64,000 bases of DNA. It comes from Euborellia annulipes. Taxonomy: Eukaryota > Arthropoda > Insecta > Dermaptera > Anisolabididae. Shown piece by piece: positions 10,868-22,671 of the stretch. Location: positions 124,001-188,000 of the forward strand of contig JAKCPI010000928.1 of the NCBI GenBank assembly GCA_023213315.1, in the 5' to 3' direction. The notes under the pieces were generated by a model. It saw nothing but the letters and a program-made list of their open reading frames with translations. It was not told the origin of the DNA and did no database searches. The position numbers and the translations under genes were made by a program. Position 1 is the first letter of the stretch. Every line of letters starts with the position of its first letter.

Positions 10868-12130
10868 ATATTTTTTGGCCTTTCTTTTTTTATGTTTTTT
10901 TTTAAGTCTTTTTTCATGATATAATATATTTATTAAGATTATCAAGTATTAAACTTCTAATTGAAAAATTATTTTTTCGGGACGTTTCGGCATATTTTTA
11001 TTCCCTTCCATTAGCAACCATGGAAAGATTTTTGTTGCTGAGAAACAACATAATTAGATTTGTCCAGTCCAGGAGGGGGGGGGGGTCTTAGCCTCTTGGA
11101 AACCCTAAATAATTATAAAGTGAAACTGGTGTTGAAATTTTAAATTTTGTTAAAAATTATAAAAAATTTTACATTCTTTAAAATTTATTAATTCAGAAGA
11201 GATTATCTCTCAAATCATTCACTCCGTCCTCCCCTCTCGAAAAATTTTTTTGAATTCTGTCTTTGTCCAGTTTTACGTGGTATGTTGTAACAATTTTTTG
11301 TTATGTATTATAGATCAACAACTTGACAGGTTCGGGGTCGAGCTTTATTAATTTTCAATTGTCTACTATTGATATAAAGAAAGAAAAGTGAATTTTCGAA
11401 TAATTTATAAAATTTATTGATTCAGTTCATTTACAAAAAAAAAAAAGTTTTGCTTGGAACCATTTATCGGTATGTAGTTTCTCGATTAGTTGTGTTTCAT
11501 GCGGAAAAAAATTTAAATTGACTACCAATTTAAATAATTAATGGCCTCCAATACCGAAAAAGACCTTAAATAAATAAAAATAATCCGAATAATCGTTGAA
11601 ACCAGACAAGTAAATATTAATTAATTAATCTATCTTATTTCCACTCGAAAATTTGAGGTCAAAAGAATACAGGCCTACCTCTTCGATAACGTCTCCAACC
11701 AATCACTTCCCCTTGAAGGGATTCTTGACTAAATTGAATTTGGACAATCCCCAAACTATAATAATGTTTCATTCCTTGTTAATAATAAATATGGTTAAAA
11801 GAAGTGTTTTTGTATAATAATTTTGGGTGAGGCCACACCACGGTTTTTTTTATATTATTATATAAAAAAAATTTAACATTTCAACTCGTTTTTTCTTCTT
11901 AAAAAAAAAGAACAAGTTTGTCTTTTGAATTTATATTTCTAGCAACGCCCAAGAGTTTCTCTAAATGTTATTATTACGTATATTACCTCTGCAAAACAGC
12001 GTTTTTTTGCTATTTGAAATTATAATGGATAAATAAAATTTATTATATGATGTTTGTATGTTATTTATTCAAAAAACATCCTAAGGGAGCAATTACTTTA
12101 ATCAATAATAATGAACTTTAAGGAAAACGT
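10868..12130. other. AT-rich spacer with one SINE-like tail
   Basis: Mostly unique A/T-rich DNA. AATGGCCTCCAATACCGAAA at 11541-11560 is a degraded SINE tail. No gene was recognised. Confidence 0.45.
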
Positions 12131-12400
12131 TATTTAAAGTGCACAACGAAGATCCTGACTTGCAAATGTCAACATGACCCCAGAGGGACGACTAAGATAA
12201 ACCACCCCCCTCCCCCTCCCCATCCCACCCCATCCCCCGTCTAACCCTTTGGTCGTTAATAAACAGCGCCTCACAGGATTAACCTGGACCAGAGGAGATT
12301 CAGAGATCATGTATTATGTCGGACAATTTATCGTCTTCCTAACAAACAGCCATTATTAACAAATTGGAACCTATAACATATTTCTTAGTGATTGATATCT
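12131..12400. other. Higher-GC unique island, candidate regulatory element
   Basis: The region includes TCCTGACTTGCAAATGTC, a C-rich tract (about 12202-12238), GGTCGTTAATAAAC, AGGATTAACC and CCAGAGGAGATTC. Homeodomain-type TAAT and GGATTA motifs cluster here. No reading frame or repeat relation was found. A regulatory role is inference. Confidence 0.3.
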
Positions 12401-12517
12401 TCTTACTTGCTTTAATGAACATTTATTTTGTTCTCATATTTTCACCTGTTAATCCCTAAAATGATTTAAAAATGTTTATCTTTACCAAGTAATAAATAAT
12501 CGCCATTTTTGTTTATA

Positions 12518-12518
<1 letters not shown>

Positions 12519-12551
<33 letters not shown>
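12519..12551. repeat. Poly(A) tract
   Basis: An A-run of about 33 bases. It may be the tail of a lost retroposed copy, but no body is recognisable upstream. Confidence 0.7.
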
Positions 12552-12554
<3 letters not shown>

Positions 12555-12924
12555 CTGACTCTTGGGATTTTAATTTATCTAACCTTCCGATGTTTCGTTG
12601 TCCTATCTTCATTACTCTATACCAATCTTTTCTTCGTCGTCTTGAAAATTCGTAAACATTGGAATGTTTATTTTTTTAAATTCCACCACACCTGCCGGAT
12701 TATATCTTAAGAAGATGAAAATGGAATAAACATCTCTGTCATTTATGATGAAGGTCGCAAAACGTGACCGTTATGTCCACACTTGTGAACAATAAATAAG
12801 AAAATCTGAGTTGTTTGATTTTATCGTCATTTGTGTTTCATCCATTTAGAGAACATACAAAATGGATGGCCAAGCTTTTTGAGAGATACTGTTCAGTAAT
12901 CGTTGCGGGTACAAAGATATTAAA

Positions 12925-13103
12925 AATTTTTTTTTAACACTCACAGTCTTTTCGGCAACCTAGGCCATTTAAGACTTTTTGACGATAACCGTTATTATTT
13001 ATAATATCTATTGGGAGTCCAGGCATTTCTATTTAAGCCATTTGGTATCCAACCGACCCTTGGTTTAGAAGGTAGACACGCTACTAGCTTCACTAAGCCC
13101 GAG
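12925..13103 (-). repeat. SINE-1, reverse, with internal deletion
   Basis: Read on the minus strand: a tRNA-like head (CTCGGGCTTAGTGAAGC...), a body with AAATGGCTTAAATAG, then a tail AAATGGCCTAGGTTGCCG ending in A-run and T/A-rich sequence. About 40 bp around the B box is missing compared with 59643-59918. Confidence 0.7.
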
Positions 13104-13240
13104 TTTTTTTTAAATTAATATCTTTTTCGGCATCGCAGGCCATTTAGATCTCGGTTTTTATAAATTTCCATTAATTGTTAGCCAAGAAATAGATTTGAGA
13201 CCGAGAACTCTACCATTGTGCTACGGTCCAAGGTCACTAA
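13104..13240 (-). repeat. tRNA-headed SINE (SINE-3), reverse
   Basis: On the minus strand the head reads GGACCGTAGCACAATGGTAG, a good match to a Pol III A box (TAGCACAATGG). A short body ends in AAATGGCCTGCGATGCCG and an A-rich tail. It is about 130 bp and lies directly against the neighbouring SINE-1, with a different head but a related tail. It is not a folded tRNA gene. Confidence 0.55.
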
Positions 13241-13305
13241 AAAATTTCAATATAAAGAGAGATTATTTTTTATTTCACTTCTTGTCTGAATTGCAAATAT
13301 ATTTT

Positions 13306-13520
13306 TTTTTTAACTATAGACCACATTTGTTATTAATTATTTATTAAAAATATAAATACTGTACAACGAACGATTCGACTGCTTATTCTGCATACGTTTT
13401 CAAGTTCTCTGCACTTGCTCTGACTCAGTTGATTCGACTGCTTAATCCGCAGTCGGAAAGTTGTACAGTATTTATATTTTTTATAAATAATTAATAACTA
13501 ACGTGGCCTATAATTAAAAA
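13306..13520. mobile_element. MITE with about 55-bp inverted repeats (family D)
   Basis: The left end, containing TATAGACCACATTTGTTATT and ATATAAATACTGTACAAC, is mirrored at the right by GTTGTACAGTATTTATAT and ACGTGGCCTATAATTAAAA. The core has two related TTCGACTGCTTA segments. The right end matches 21315-21385, so the family is dispersed. Confidence 0.75.
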
Positions 13521-15204
13521 CTCCCATAATAATAATAATACAAACCACACAAGCTTTAATAAACATTTTTTTTATATTGTAAAATTACAGTATTAAATTT
13601 TTTTTTTTTGCTTTTACTGCATCTAATACCATTTGGACCCAATCTCTATTTATTTCAATTGATTGAGATGATTGTTTGGTACAAAAATTTTTTTTCTAAA
13701 TCTGACACTTCGAAAAATTTCATAACTTGTATCACTCATCTTTTTTGACCTTTATTGTTTACAACAAACTCTTTTCACATATCAGTGCAAAATTTATTTT
13801 TATAATGATTTTACTATCTAATAGTAGAAGAACTCTTTCTTTCAGAAAAATAAATTCTAGACTGATAAGTGAAAAATTTATAATTTTGAAATAGATCGAA
13901 AATTGCTGTGGAATTTGAATAAATTATTTTTTGAAAATTTTGTGTAAAATTTTAGATCGTTTTTAACGAAAATTAAAAAAAATATATCGGGTACATTCTT
14001 CTACGATCGTATATTAAGTATTTATTCATTCAGAATTGAATTTTCCAAAACTTGTTACTACAATTCTTTCGAATATTTTTTATTTTATTTATTCATACTG
14101 TATGAATGCTAAAACAAGATGAAATAAATTTATTATATTATTATTAATTTTTGACAAATTTAAAAAATAACATTTTTAATTTTGTTTTCCGGGAATTGTA
14201 TCGTGGGCGCTTATTAAACCAATCGTGGGCGAACTTGTGCGGGCGCCACTAATAACTTTTCCAATAACTTTAGCAAGATTATTAATTTATCAAAAAAAGC
14301 ATATAGCCTCTAAAAAAAATTTGCTATTCATATTTGACTTTACTATACAAAAGACATAGCAATGGGACTATTTATTTAACATTGATATTTTTCTTATTAG
14401 AAAAAAATCCAGAAATTTTTAATTCATCAAATGAATTTATTATTTCTCTCTATGTTTTGTTTCCTTCCTTAATTCAATTGAAAAAAAAAAATCTTAAAAA
14501 ATTAATACTATTTGGCTATGATTTTTTAATTGGATTCATATGAGTATGGTTGGAATATCAAAAGCCAGAGAGAGAGGATGGAAAGAGAAAACTTCAGCAT
14601 GACATGAGTAACGGGAGGCAAATGACAAACTTGAAGCACATGATGAGCCAAACTCCATCCATTCACAGACACAGACACAATTTAATTTCCTATTGTCTAA
14701 AACTTGTTAATTAAACATTAATTTAAAAATCTTCTCAAAGCGTTTCAAAGGGATAAACTGCTAATAAACATGCAGAATAATTATTAGATCTTGTTAATAT
14801 CATAATCTATATGAAAATAAAAGTCAAGTTAAATTATACGTTTTCTAAATAAACCAAAATTTGTATTAACAATAAAAATGCCAATTAAAAAAAAAAAAAA
14901 AAAAAATCTATAGAATTTGGTCAATAAACAATTTTTTTCGGCATTTGAGGCCATTTATCTGCTTTTTCTACAAAAAATAAAAAATCCTTGCATTGTAATT
15001 AACTGCTTCTAATGAAATAGAAAAATAACATGTTAGTTAAAATTAAATTTTATTTTAATTGAATTTATATTATTATTCAGGCAGATTTTTCTGCGGGACT
15101 ATCTGAGTCAAAATTTCTCTATTTTTCTTCTCTTAATATTTATGGTCCCCGTAGCTAGAACTTGTATTTGTAATACTATTCAAGAAATACTTTATTTATT
15201 TACT
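13521..15204. other. AT-rich spacer with small unique islands
   Basis: The segment near 14550-14680 (AAAGCCAGAGAGAGAGGATG to CCATCCATTCACAGAC) is less AT-rich and unique. An inverted SINE-like tail (TTCGGCATTTGAGGCC) lies at 14937-14952. No coding gene was recognised. Confidence 0.4.
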
Positions 15205-15340
15205 GTACTTTTTTTAATTTAAGGTTATTTTCTACATCGGAGGCCATTTAGACTCAGTCTTTATTTAATTCAGTTTATTAGCAGCGAATTAAATTGAAAT
15301 TTATGAAGCACAAGAACTACTTTGCTTTTTGTAAAGTTTT
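15205..15340 (-). repeat. Decayed SINE, reverse
   Basis: ACATCGGAGGCCATTTAGAC is the inverted tail, followed by an ATTAAATTGAAAT body segment found also at 19400-19430. The head is not clearly tRNA-like. Confidence 0.45.
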
Positions 15341-15354
15341 TTTTTTGGAACTAA

Positions 15355-15545
15355 GTTATTTTACATGGCTTACGGTAGAGTGAATTGGCATAAAACGTCA
15401 CCTAACAAAAAAGCGTCACAGCGTCCGAGCACCGGCGGAGGAAAGCGAAGCTAGCCGAAGCCTTGGCGAGGCCACGCCTACTCCCGGTGTGGACCGGCTC
15501 TAGAGAATTCTCCCTATCTCTTTCTATATTATTTATGAAAGAAAA
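15355..15545 (+). repeat. GC-rich dispersed repeat (family C), copy 2
   Basis: GGCTTACGGTAG, AACGTCAC, GAAGCTAGCCGAAGCC and GAGGCCACGCCTA correspond in reverse complement to 6280-6512. The shared block ends in CTCTTTCTATATTATTT. Confidence 0.65.
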
Positions 15546-15555
15546 TATATACATA

Positions 15556-15605
15556 TGCAGACCTGCTGCGGGCGTGTGTATCCCTCGATCATTTTTACTC
15601 GGGTT
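15556..15605. repeat. Solo end of the family E foldback element
   Basis: GCAGACCTGCTGCGGGCGTG and CCTCGATCATTTTTACTCG match the right arm of the element at 20965-21574. No partner arm is nearby. Confidence 0.6.
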
Positions 15606-15914
15606 AACTCCAAACCAAGTGAATTTAAAAAATGACCTTTTAACTTATTTTACAAGAAATATTATCTAATTTTCAATTTTTACGAGTGAAGTATTTTGGC
15701 GATAAAATTTCATCATAGGGAAGACATTTTGATTACCTCTTTATTTCAGTAAAAAAAAAAAGTCCGAACAATATAACATGATGATCATAAAAAAATGTAA
15801 TAATTTTAGATTTTGCTTAGTTTAGATAGAAATTAAATTTCATATTTTTTTTATAGGGCCATATTATTACGTTTTAAATATAAATAGAAAGAGAGAGGGG
15901 GGATGAGATGAGAT

Positions 15915-16215
15915 GTCCAGCCTGATTATTTCTCGTCTGGAACCTCAGAGGCCCATTAAGTCGCGGTTGTTGTTGTTTTTACGGACGAAAAAGCGAGAAG
16001 GAATGGATGTAGGTCGGAAGGAGTCCCGAAGGACCCTGGAGAGCCTCCAGGCCTGGAGAGTTAACCCGTTTTAGGAACGTCTCTATATATCCCAGCCCGA
16101 GATGGATGCGAGTTGCCTCTGAATGTTTATCAGGGGGCTGGCTCTTCTCTCTCTCTCTCTTTCGCTTTGGACGGAAATTCCGCCGGCGCTTTTTTAAGAC
16201 AAAGAAAAGATGAAA
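15915..16215. other. GC-richer unique island, candidate regulatory element
   Basis: About 300 bp of high-complexity sequence, including AGGCCCATTAAGTCGCGG, GGAGAGTTAACCCGTTTTAG and GAATGTTTATCAGGGGGC, ending in a CT-repeat and GGAAATTCCGCCGGCGC. It contrasts sharply with the AT-rich flanks and matches no repeat in the window. Possible enhancer, promoter or non-coding exon. Confidence 0.35.
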
Positions 16216-16415
16216 TGAGATAAAAAAAAAAACAGTCTACAATAGCCTTTGTGAAGAGAGAGAGAGAGGAGAGGGAGTGAGCTTAATAATAATAATGTTG
16301 AATAATACCATTTCCATTTAGGCGATTATAGAAGCCCTATTTTGAATTTAGTAAATTAATTTCATTTAATTTAATTATTGGATAAAATCTTTATATTTTA
16401 AAAATCCCGTTTTTT

Positions 16416-17066
16416 TTTCTTACCTCTATATATGTTAATATATAGAGAGAGAAGTATTGGTTTCATGTCAAAAATTCGATGTCGAGATTTTGATGGATCT
16501 TCACGTTTTGAGGTCCCCTGAATCCAAAAAAGTGGTTTTCGCGACATGGTCTGTCTGTCTGTGTGTCTGTCTGTGTGTCTGTCTGTGTGTCGGAACAAAA
16601 TATCTCAAGAACGAAAAGAGCTAGGAGGTTGAAATTTTATATTTAAGTCAGGCACCCGCATGGGACGTGACACGAAGCTTTTGAACAAAATCGACCAAAG
16701 AGTACTAGTACTTTACTGATGCCTTTTTCAGTTTTTTTCGATTTTCTCTAAATTTGCTCCAACGATTTTTTTTTAAATTCAAAAATCAATTATTTTTAGA
16801 TTCTCTTTAAAATGTATATTCTCATTTTGTGATTGAAATCTTCTGAAGACCACTTTACTCTTGTACTCCATAGAAAAGATAGGAGAAATGGTTGCCATGG
16901 CAACAAAATATAAATATTTTGCCATACTTATAAATTGTACATCGAATAAACGTACTGTCGGAAACTAAATACATGTCGACACAAAAAATCTGGTGTGACA
17001 AGCACAGTACACAACTTTCGATTACCGAAGGTAAGAGAAAGTTGTGTGTTGCAATCACCAATTTTT
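16416..17066 (+). mobile_element. Family A element, near-complete
   Basis: 5' end TTCTTACCTCTATATATG, conserved block at 16466-16550, a TGTCTGTCTGTG-type microsatellite at about 16550-16592, a perfect self-complementary X-box GTTGCCATGGCAAC at 16891-16904, and a terminal palindrome truncated on its right arm (GTTGTGTGTTGCAATCACC). It is a good reference copy for consensus building. Confidence 0.85.
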
Positions 17067-17744
17067 TTTTTTTAATATAAATCCATTTATCTTTTTCCGC
17101 CATATTTTTTTAAAAAAGATTATAAGTGGAGAGAACAAAGAGAAAGAAGGGGGGGGATTAAAAATATGGATGAATCCACTCAGTGTCCTTTCTTTCATTT
17201 TCTACTAAAAGGATTTACTTTTTGTAAAATAATTGCTTCTTGAACGTTAAATGAGAGTTAGGTAGAAGTATAATTTCATGCACGCTTCCTCTTATGTTCA
17301 AAATTCGGTTAAATAAAAATCACTTGTTTTATTATTTTCTCTATTTAATACATTATTTAAATCTTTGACTTTTTAAATTCATAGAGGAAAAAGTTTATAG
17401 TGAAATAATTGTAATGATCGAAAGGGTAAAACGTTAAATCTGCTACAGATGATTTTATTTTACCTTTTCAAATTTAAAATTATTTCATCATTTACCATAT
17501 ACTATATCATATACTAAGACTAAAGCTATCAGGTGGGGACTTAATTGTGGCGCTCACTGTACAACAAAAATTATTTCGGTAGCCAAACATAGGAGAGAGC
17601 TTTTTGAATGCAAATTTTTTGTATGTCGTCCATCGATAATTTCCAATTAATATAAAAATTTTCTTCGGGCCCCCATCGAGCCAATTATTTAGTTGAATAC
17701 AAATTGTCATAAGCAGGATGGGCGTTTAAAACTTTTGATTAAAT
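17067..17744. other. AT-rich spacer, no feature seen
   Basis: A G-run at 17150-17156 and ordinary A/T-rich DNA. No repeat or coding signal was recognised. Confidence 0.5.
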
Positions 17745-18386
17745 AAAAAATCTGGTGTGACTGGTGGCACAGCACACAATTTTCTCTTACCATAGGTAAG
17801 AGAAAGTTGTGTCCTGTGCTTTTCACACCAGATTTTTTATATCGAGATATGTTTAGTTTCCGCCGATATTTTAGAATTAAGTATAAATTTATAAAAAACA
17901 TGGGTAAATTTTTATCTTTTGTTACCATGGCAACCATTTCTCCTATCTTTCCCATAAAGTACAAGAGTAAAGTGGTCTTCATAAGATTTCAGAGAGCAAA
18001 ATGAGAATATACATTTTAAAGAGCATCTAAAAAATACTTGATTTATTTTTTTAACAAAATCGAATTTTGAGAAAATCGAAAAAACTGAAAAAGTATAATA
18101 CATCAGTAAAGTACTAGTACTCTTTGGCCGATTTTGTTAAAAAGCTTCGTGTCACGTCCCAGGGGGGCACCTAACTTAAATATAAAATTTCAAGCTTTTT
18201 TTCTTCCTTGAGATATTTTGTTCACAGACACACAAACAGACCATGTCGCGAAAACCACTTTTTTGGATTCAGAGGATCTCAAAACGTGTATATCCATCAA
18301 ATCGACATCGAATTTTTGACATGAATCCAATAGTTTCTCTTTATATATACCGGTATCTCTATATATATACATATGGAAGAGAAAGT
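17745..18386 (-). mobile_element. Family A element, reverse
   Basis: Terminal palindrome at 17751-17835 with GGTAAGAGAAAG core, X-box-like GTTACCATGGCAAC at 17921-17934, a short CAGACACACAAACAGACC microsatellite remnant, the conserved block at 18240-18325 and outer end GGAAGAGAAAGT. Orientation is convergent with the copy at 16416-17066, so the two can pair. Confidence 0.85.
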
Positions 18387-19320
18387 AAAAGAAAATTTTA
18401 AATTTTTATCTAATTTAATTTTTCCTTATTTATTTATTTTTTGTAATTTTAGGATATTTTAGTTTTTTTAGGGCATTTGAATAGGTGTATAAAATTCCAC
18501 AGCAATTCATATTAAAATGAATAATAATCGGGCTGGTATTTTGTTAATTAGTGAAATTTCATGAATTTCAAATTTATTTTTAGAGCGTTTGGACAGTCAG
18601 TCTCTCAACAACGACCTAGCGAGTTATTAATCTCTGTTAGCATTAACTAGGAAAATTAAAACCTTCAAAATTTATAGGTTTAATAGGAATTTTCAATTAA
18701 TTTTAAATGAAGATATTTTGAAGTTTTTTTTTATCTTTTGTTATGTAAAAAACGAAATTTTGAAAAAAAAAAAAATAATTAAATAAATTTTCATTTAATC
18801 TTTCATTTTTTATGGAAATAGTTTTTGTTTTAATAGTTTTAATATAATTTGGATCAACGAACTCATAAAGGATTTGATAATCGAATTCCTCGTTTAGTAT
18901 AAATATAGAATACTGTATAAGTAATCTGCTTCTATCCCCAACCCAATCTCTCAAATATTTAATAGCAAGTAAATGAAGTTTTCTTTTCGATGGAACTATA
19001 CAGTATATATTGCAATATTTTAAAAATAGACTAATTGTATAAATTCGTTTTTTCACTGCACTGGAAGATAGGCAACTCAATCGACAATCTAATGAAGTTT
19101 TCGATTAAGGACAATAGGCCTTAGAATCTGAAAACATACATTTTACTAAATTTTATTAATTTTTTTTAATGATTTTAATTTATTAAAAATTAAGTGAAAA
19201 TTAAATTTTTTTTTAACTAAAAGTTAATAATTTTAATCAAATATTAATTAAATACTTAAGAAAATAAAAAATAAAATTTTTGAAAATTTACTTGGAAAAC
19301 AAAAAGTCATTGAGAGAAAT
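18387..19320. other. AT-rich spacer with one unexplained frame
   Basis: A minus-strand frame of 125 codons at 18703-19080 is rich in F, I, K and N and has no recognisable motif. It is most simply explained by base composition. Confidence 0.45.
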
Positions 19321-19324
19321 TAAA

Positions 19325-19490
19325 TTTTTTTTTTTAATTTTTAAAGATCTTTTTCGTCAACTGAGGCCATTTAGACCCCCGTCCCTTTTTATTTCAATTG
19401 ATTGGTATCCAATTAAATTGAAATGCATTTTAGCACCTAGGACGAGATGGCAACCCTCGACCTTTGGCACCATTAAGCTTTTTTTGTTGC
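19325..19490 (-). repeat. SINE, reverse, partly decayed
   Basis: Minus-strand reading gives GGTCGAGGGTTGCCATC (B-box-like), an AAATGCATTTCAATTTAATT body, and the tail TCTAAATGGCCTCAGTTGAC followed by an A-rich run. Confidence 0.5.
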
Positions 19491-20573
19491 TAGTCAAAAT
19501 ATCATTGCGGCCTTGATTTTAAAATATTTATATGAATTCATTTTAACAACCCTTCTCCCATAGGGGTTGAGATAGTGACAAATGTCAATAATGATAGCCT
19601 CAAAAGTCTAGGGTTGTGATTGGGAATCCCAGGTAATCCGATGAATATTTTTTTAAATCATTTTTAAATCAAATCAATGGGCCTGGACCAAAATATATCA
19701 TAATTAAGTATCATCTAAAACCTATAATATAAAATGACGAAAATACTTGATATATGTAAAATAATTAAATTCCATTAAACTTTTCCATTTCCATTCTATT
19801 GATTTTTGATTCCCAAAAATGTGCAATATAAATATTTTCAACTTTTTTTTTCTACTTCTATAATCAATAAACATAAAATATTTATTAAATATGAAATAAT
19901 ACCAAAGATATTTATTTTTTTTAAATATGTACATGTTTTGAAAATATAAAATAAAAGATCATTCTGGTGATTTACATTAAATAAAAGCTTCTATTTGATT
20001 TATGCACGTATATACAGAAAGCCTGTATAATATCTTCGGCATGGCTTATATAAAATTCTTTGGGAAGTTGTTGGTTGGTTGGCTGGCTGGTATGAAAAAG
20101 CCAAAGCAAGATTGTATAAGAGAAATGGCTCAGCTAGAAGAAAAGAAATACCCAAGGAGACTAAAAAAAAAAAATGAATGCACTCAATTCAACAGACTTT
20201 AGATGGAATATTTTCACGAAAAAAAAAATAGACCAGTCTTTTTACGGATCTCTTCATCTGATTATAAATTTGATACTGGATGATTCAAAAAAATAAATAA
20301 CAAAAATCTTTATTGATTAAATAAAAAAAAAAAAAAAAATTATTCATAATCTCCACTCAGTCAGTTGGAATTTGTCAAATGAAAAGCAAACAACTGCTGA
20401 TATTGATGATATAAATAATATTTCCATTATCAGTGGATCTTTTCCAAAATAGCCTCATCAATCTTAATTTTTCCATTTTCGACTAAATGATGTTTACTTT
20501 TTATTGATTGATACATTGAAAATTTATTAATTAGAACAAAAAAGACAAATAAGTTTACATCGGTTATTTTTTT
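19491..20573. other. AT-rich spacer, no feature seen
   Basis: Short frames at 19722-19934 (minus) and 20002-20202 (plus) have no domain evidence. No repeat was found except A/T runs. Confidence 0.45.
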
Positions 20574-20743
20574 ACTTTCTCTTACCTCTATATATGTTAA
20601 TATTTAGATGGATTCATGTCAAAAATTCGATGTCGGGATTTTGATGGATATACACGGTTTGAGGTCCCCTGAATCCAAAAAAGTGGTTTTCGAGACATGG
20701 TCTGTCTCCGGGTGTGTCTGTGAACAAAATATCTCAAGAACGG
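20574..20743 (+). repeat. Family A element, 5' fragment
   Basis: Begins ACTTTCTCTTACC, includes the conserved block to CATGGTCTGTCTC, and stops abruptly after GAACAAAATATCTCAAGAAC. The rest of the element is absent. Confidence 0.8.
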
Positions 20744-20964
20744 GAAAATCTTTTATTTAAATTTATTTTAAAAAAATTTCATTTCCATTTTTGAGTTATT
20801 TTATTTCGAAAATCTTACAAAATCTCAAATTTTTGAGCTGTTTATAAAAGAAAGAAAAAGTTTTAGGTCTGAAATTTTCTCTCTACCAATCATTTACCAA
20901 AAACAATTTTAATAATAATTTTACACTCTATTTTTACCCAAAAATATTTTGATTTCGAACTCCC

Positions 20965-21574
20965 GAGTAAAAATGATTAAAAATGATCGAGGAACCACAC
21001 GGCCGCAGCTAGTCTGCATAGTGAATCTTTAGAGACACACAGGGATCCACACGCCCGCACCTGGGACGCATATTTTTATTATTAGGAGTCGTTGTCAAGT
21101 ACTGTGTACTTGCTCCGACTCAAGTGAACTAACTGTCATGTCCGTTACTTTCCTTTTTATATACAGCGACGTCAGCGCCATTTGTCGGCATTTCTGTGAA
21201 GTTAGATTCAAATTTTTCCCGCCATATATAAAAAGGCAAGTAACGGACATGACAGTTCACTTGAGTCGGAGCAAGTGCACAGTACTTGATAACGGCTGCA
21301 GAATAAGCAGTAGAAACGTTGTACAGTATTTATATATTTTTAATAAATATTTAATACAAAAATGTGGTCTATAATTAAAAATTCTCCTAATAATATTTCA
21401 AATCACAAAAGCTTTAATAAACACGCATATTTTTCTTCCAGTCACTTTCGATCTACTGTGTGTGTCCCTGGTGCGGAGGTGTGGATGGATCCCTGTGTGT
21501 CTCTAAAAGGTTCACTATGCAGACTAGCTGCGGGCATGTGAATCCCTCGATCATTTTTAATCATTTTTACTCGT
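20965..21574. mobile_element. Composite foldback element (family E) with nested inverted repeats
   Basis: Outer arms of about 100 bp run CGAGTAAAAATGATTAAAAA to CCTGGGAC on the left and are mirrored at 21462-21574. An inner inverted pair (AAGTACTGTGTACTTGCTCC...AACGGACATGACAGTTC) spans about 21094-21292. The right interior (GTTGTACAGTATTTATAT, GTGGTCTATAATTAAAA) matches family D at 13306-13520. The frame at 21138-21374 simply reads across the inner arms. Confidence 0.75.
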
Positions 21575-21671
21575 ACCCGTAGTCATTCATTGAAGAAGGA
21601 ATCCTTATATTTATACTTTTATATAGGCATAAGGATTCCTTGTTCCTCAAGCAATGACTTTGATTACGGGT
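21575..21671. mobile_element. Small palindromic MITE, possible TA duplication
   Basis: ACCCGTAGTCATTCATTGAA and GGAATCCTTAT are mirrored by ATAAGGATTCC and GCAATGACTTTGATTACGGG. TA lies at both outer edges (CGTACCCG and CGGGTATC). It abuts the preceding foldback element. Confidence 0.7.
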
Positions 21672-22669
21672 ATCGGGCAATCAACTAACTAAATTAATTT
21701 TAATTTTTCTTAAGTTTCTTTACTTCCGCGAACGCTTACTTCCACATACTTTTATATATATTTTATTTATATTGAGAAAATCAATCCTAAATCACTTATT
21801 TGTGAAGCATCCTGTAGCTGTTGAAGTCCGCTGATAGAACTTTGAGATAACTGGAATTCGGCATAAGGCTAGAAGCAAAGAAAGGAATTCACGATAAGCC
21901 AGATGAATGAGGAGGACCCAAGAAAACAAACATCCAAAGACAGAGTCACGCCAACTGAAAAACCACCTGATTTTAATTAAAATAAAGAGAGAATCAATTT
22001 CTATTTTAGCAAAATTAATTACCAACTAGATAGAGAAAGAAAAGCAAATATTCTTTCTCGTTGAAACTTGGATAGTTTTTTTTTTTTTTTTTTAATAATT
22101 CACAGACTTTTTTTTACCTCCATTGAAAAAAGTCTCAATAAAATAAATAAATATAAATTTTAAAAGCATAGAAAAGTGTGTAAACAAGAAATCCAAGTTG
22201 CATTATAAATCACAATAATGACCTTTTTTTATGAAGCGAAGATATTTGGCTAAAAAATCTTTTACTATATGTTTAGAAAATCTATAAATTCACCTATATT
22301 ATGTTCTAGTGATGCTGATATAAAACTTATTTAAATTAAAGATTTTTCCTTTATTACTCGCTTTTTATAGCAATTTTTTTTCTCATTCTTATGTTACTTT
22401 GAATATTTCTTTTGGCCTTAATTTCATCTTCTATGAAAAAATTCAACTTATCTCAAAATTTGGAAGAAACTTATATCTTAATTTTTAATTTCCGATATCT
22501 ACAAACTTTGAATAATAATAATAATATTAATAAAATCGCCCTAAAAGTTAATTCGTTCGTATTTATTTGCCTGGAAGTTGGCAACCCAAATGACTACGAA
22601 TTTTATTTGCACTAGAGCTCATCTAGGATGGCTCATCCAAATTCTTTCGAGATTTAAGAAATACACATG
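21672..22669. other. AT-rich spacer, no feature seen
   Basis: A minus-strand frame at 21792-22025 (77 codons) has no recognisable motif. T-run at 22076-22093. Confidence 0.45.
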
Positions 22670-22671
22670 TA

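Noticed and set aside
18703..19080. 125-codon minus-strand frame
   Set aside because: F/I/K/N-rich composition follows from A/T content, with no domain or repeat relation.
21138..21374. 78-codon frame with Cys and His residues suggesting a zinc finger
   Set aside because: It reads across the two arms of an inverted repeat, and the second half is the complement of the first.
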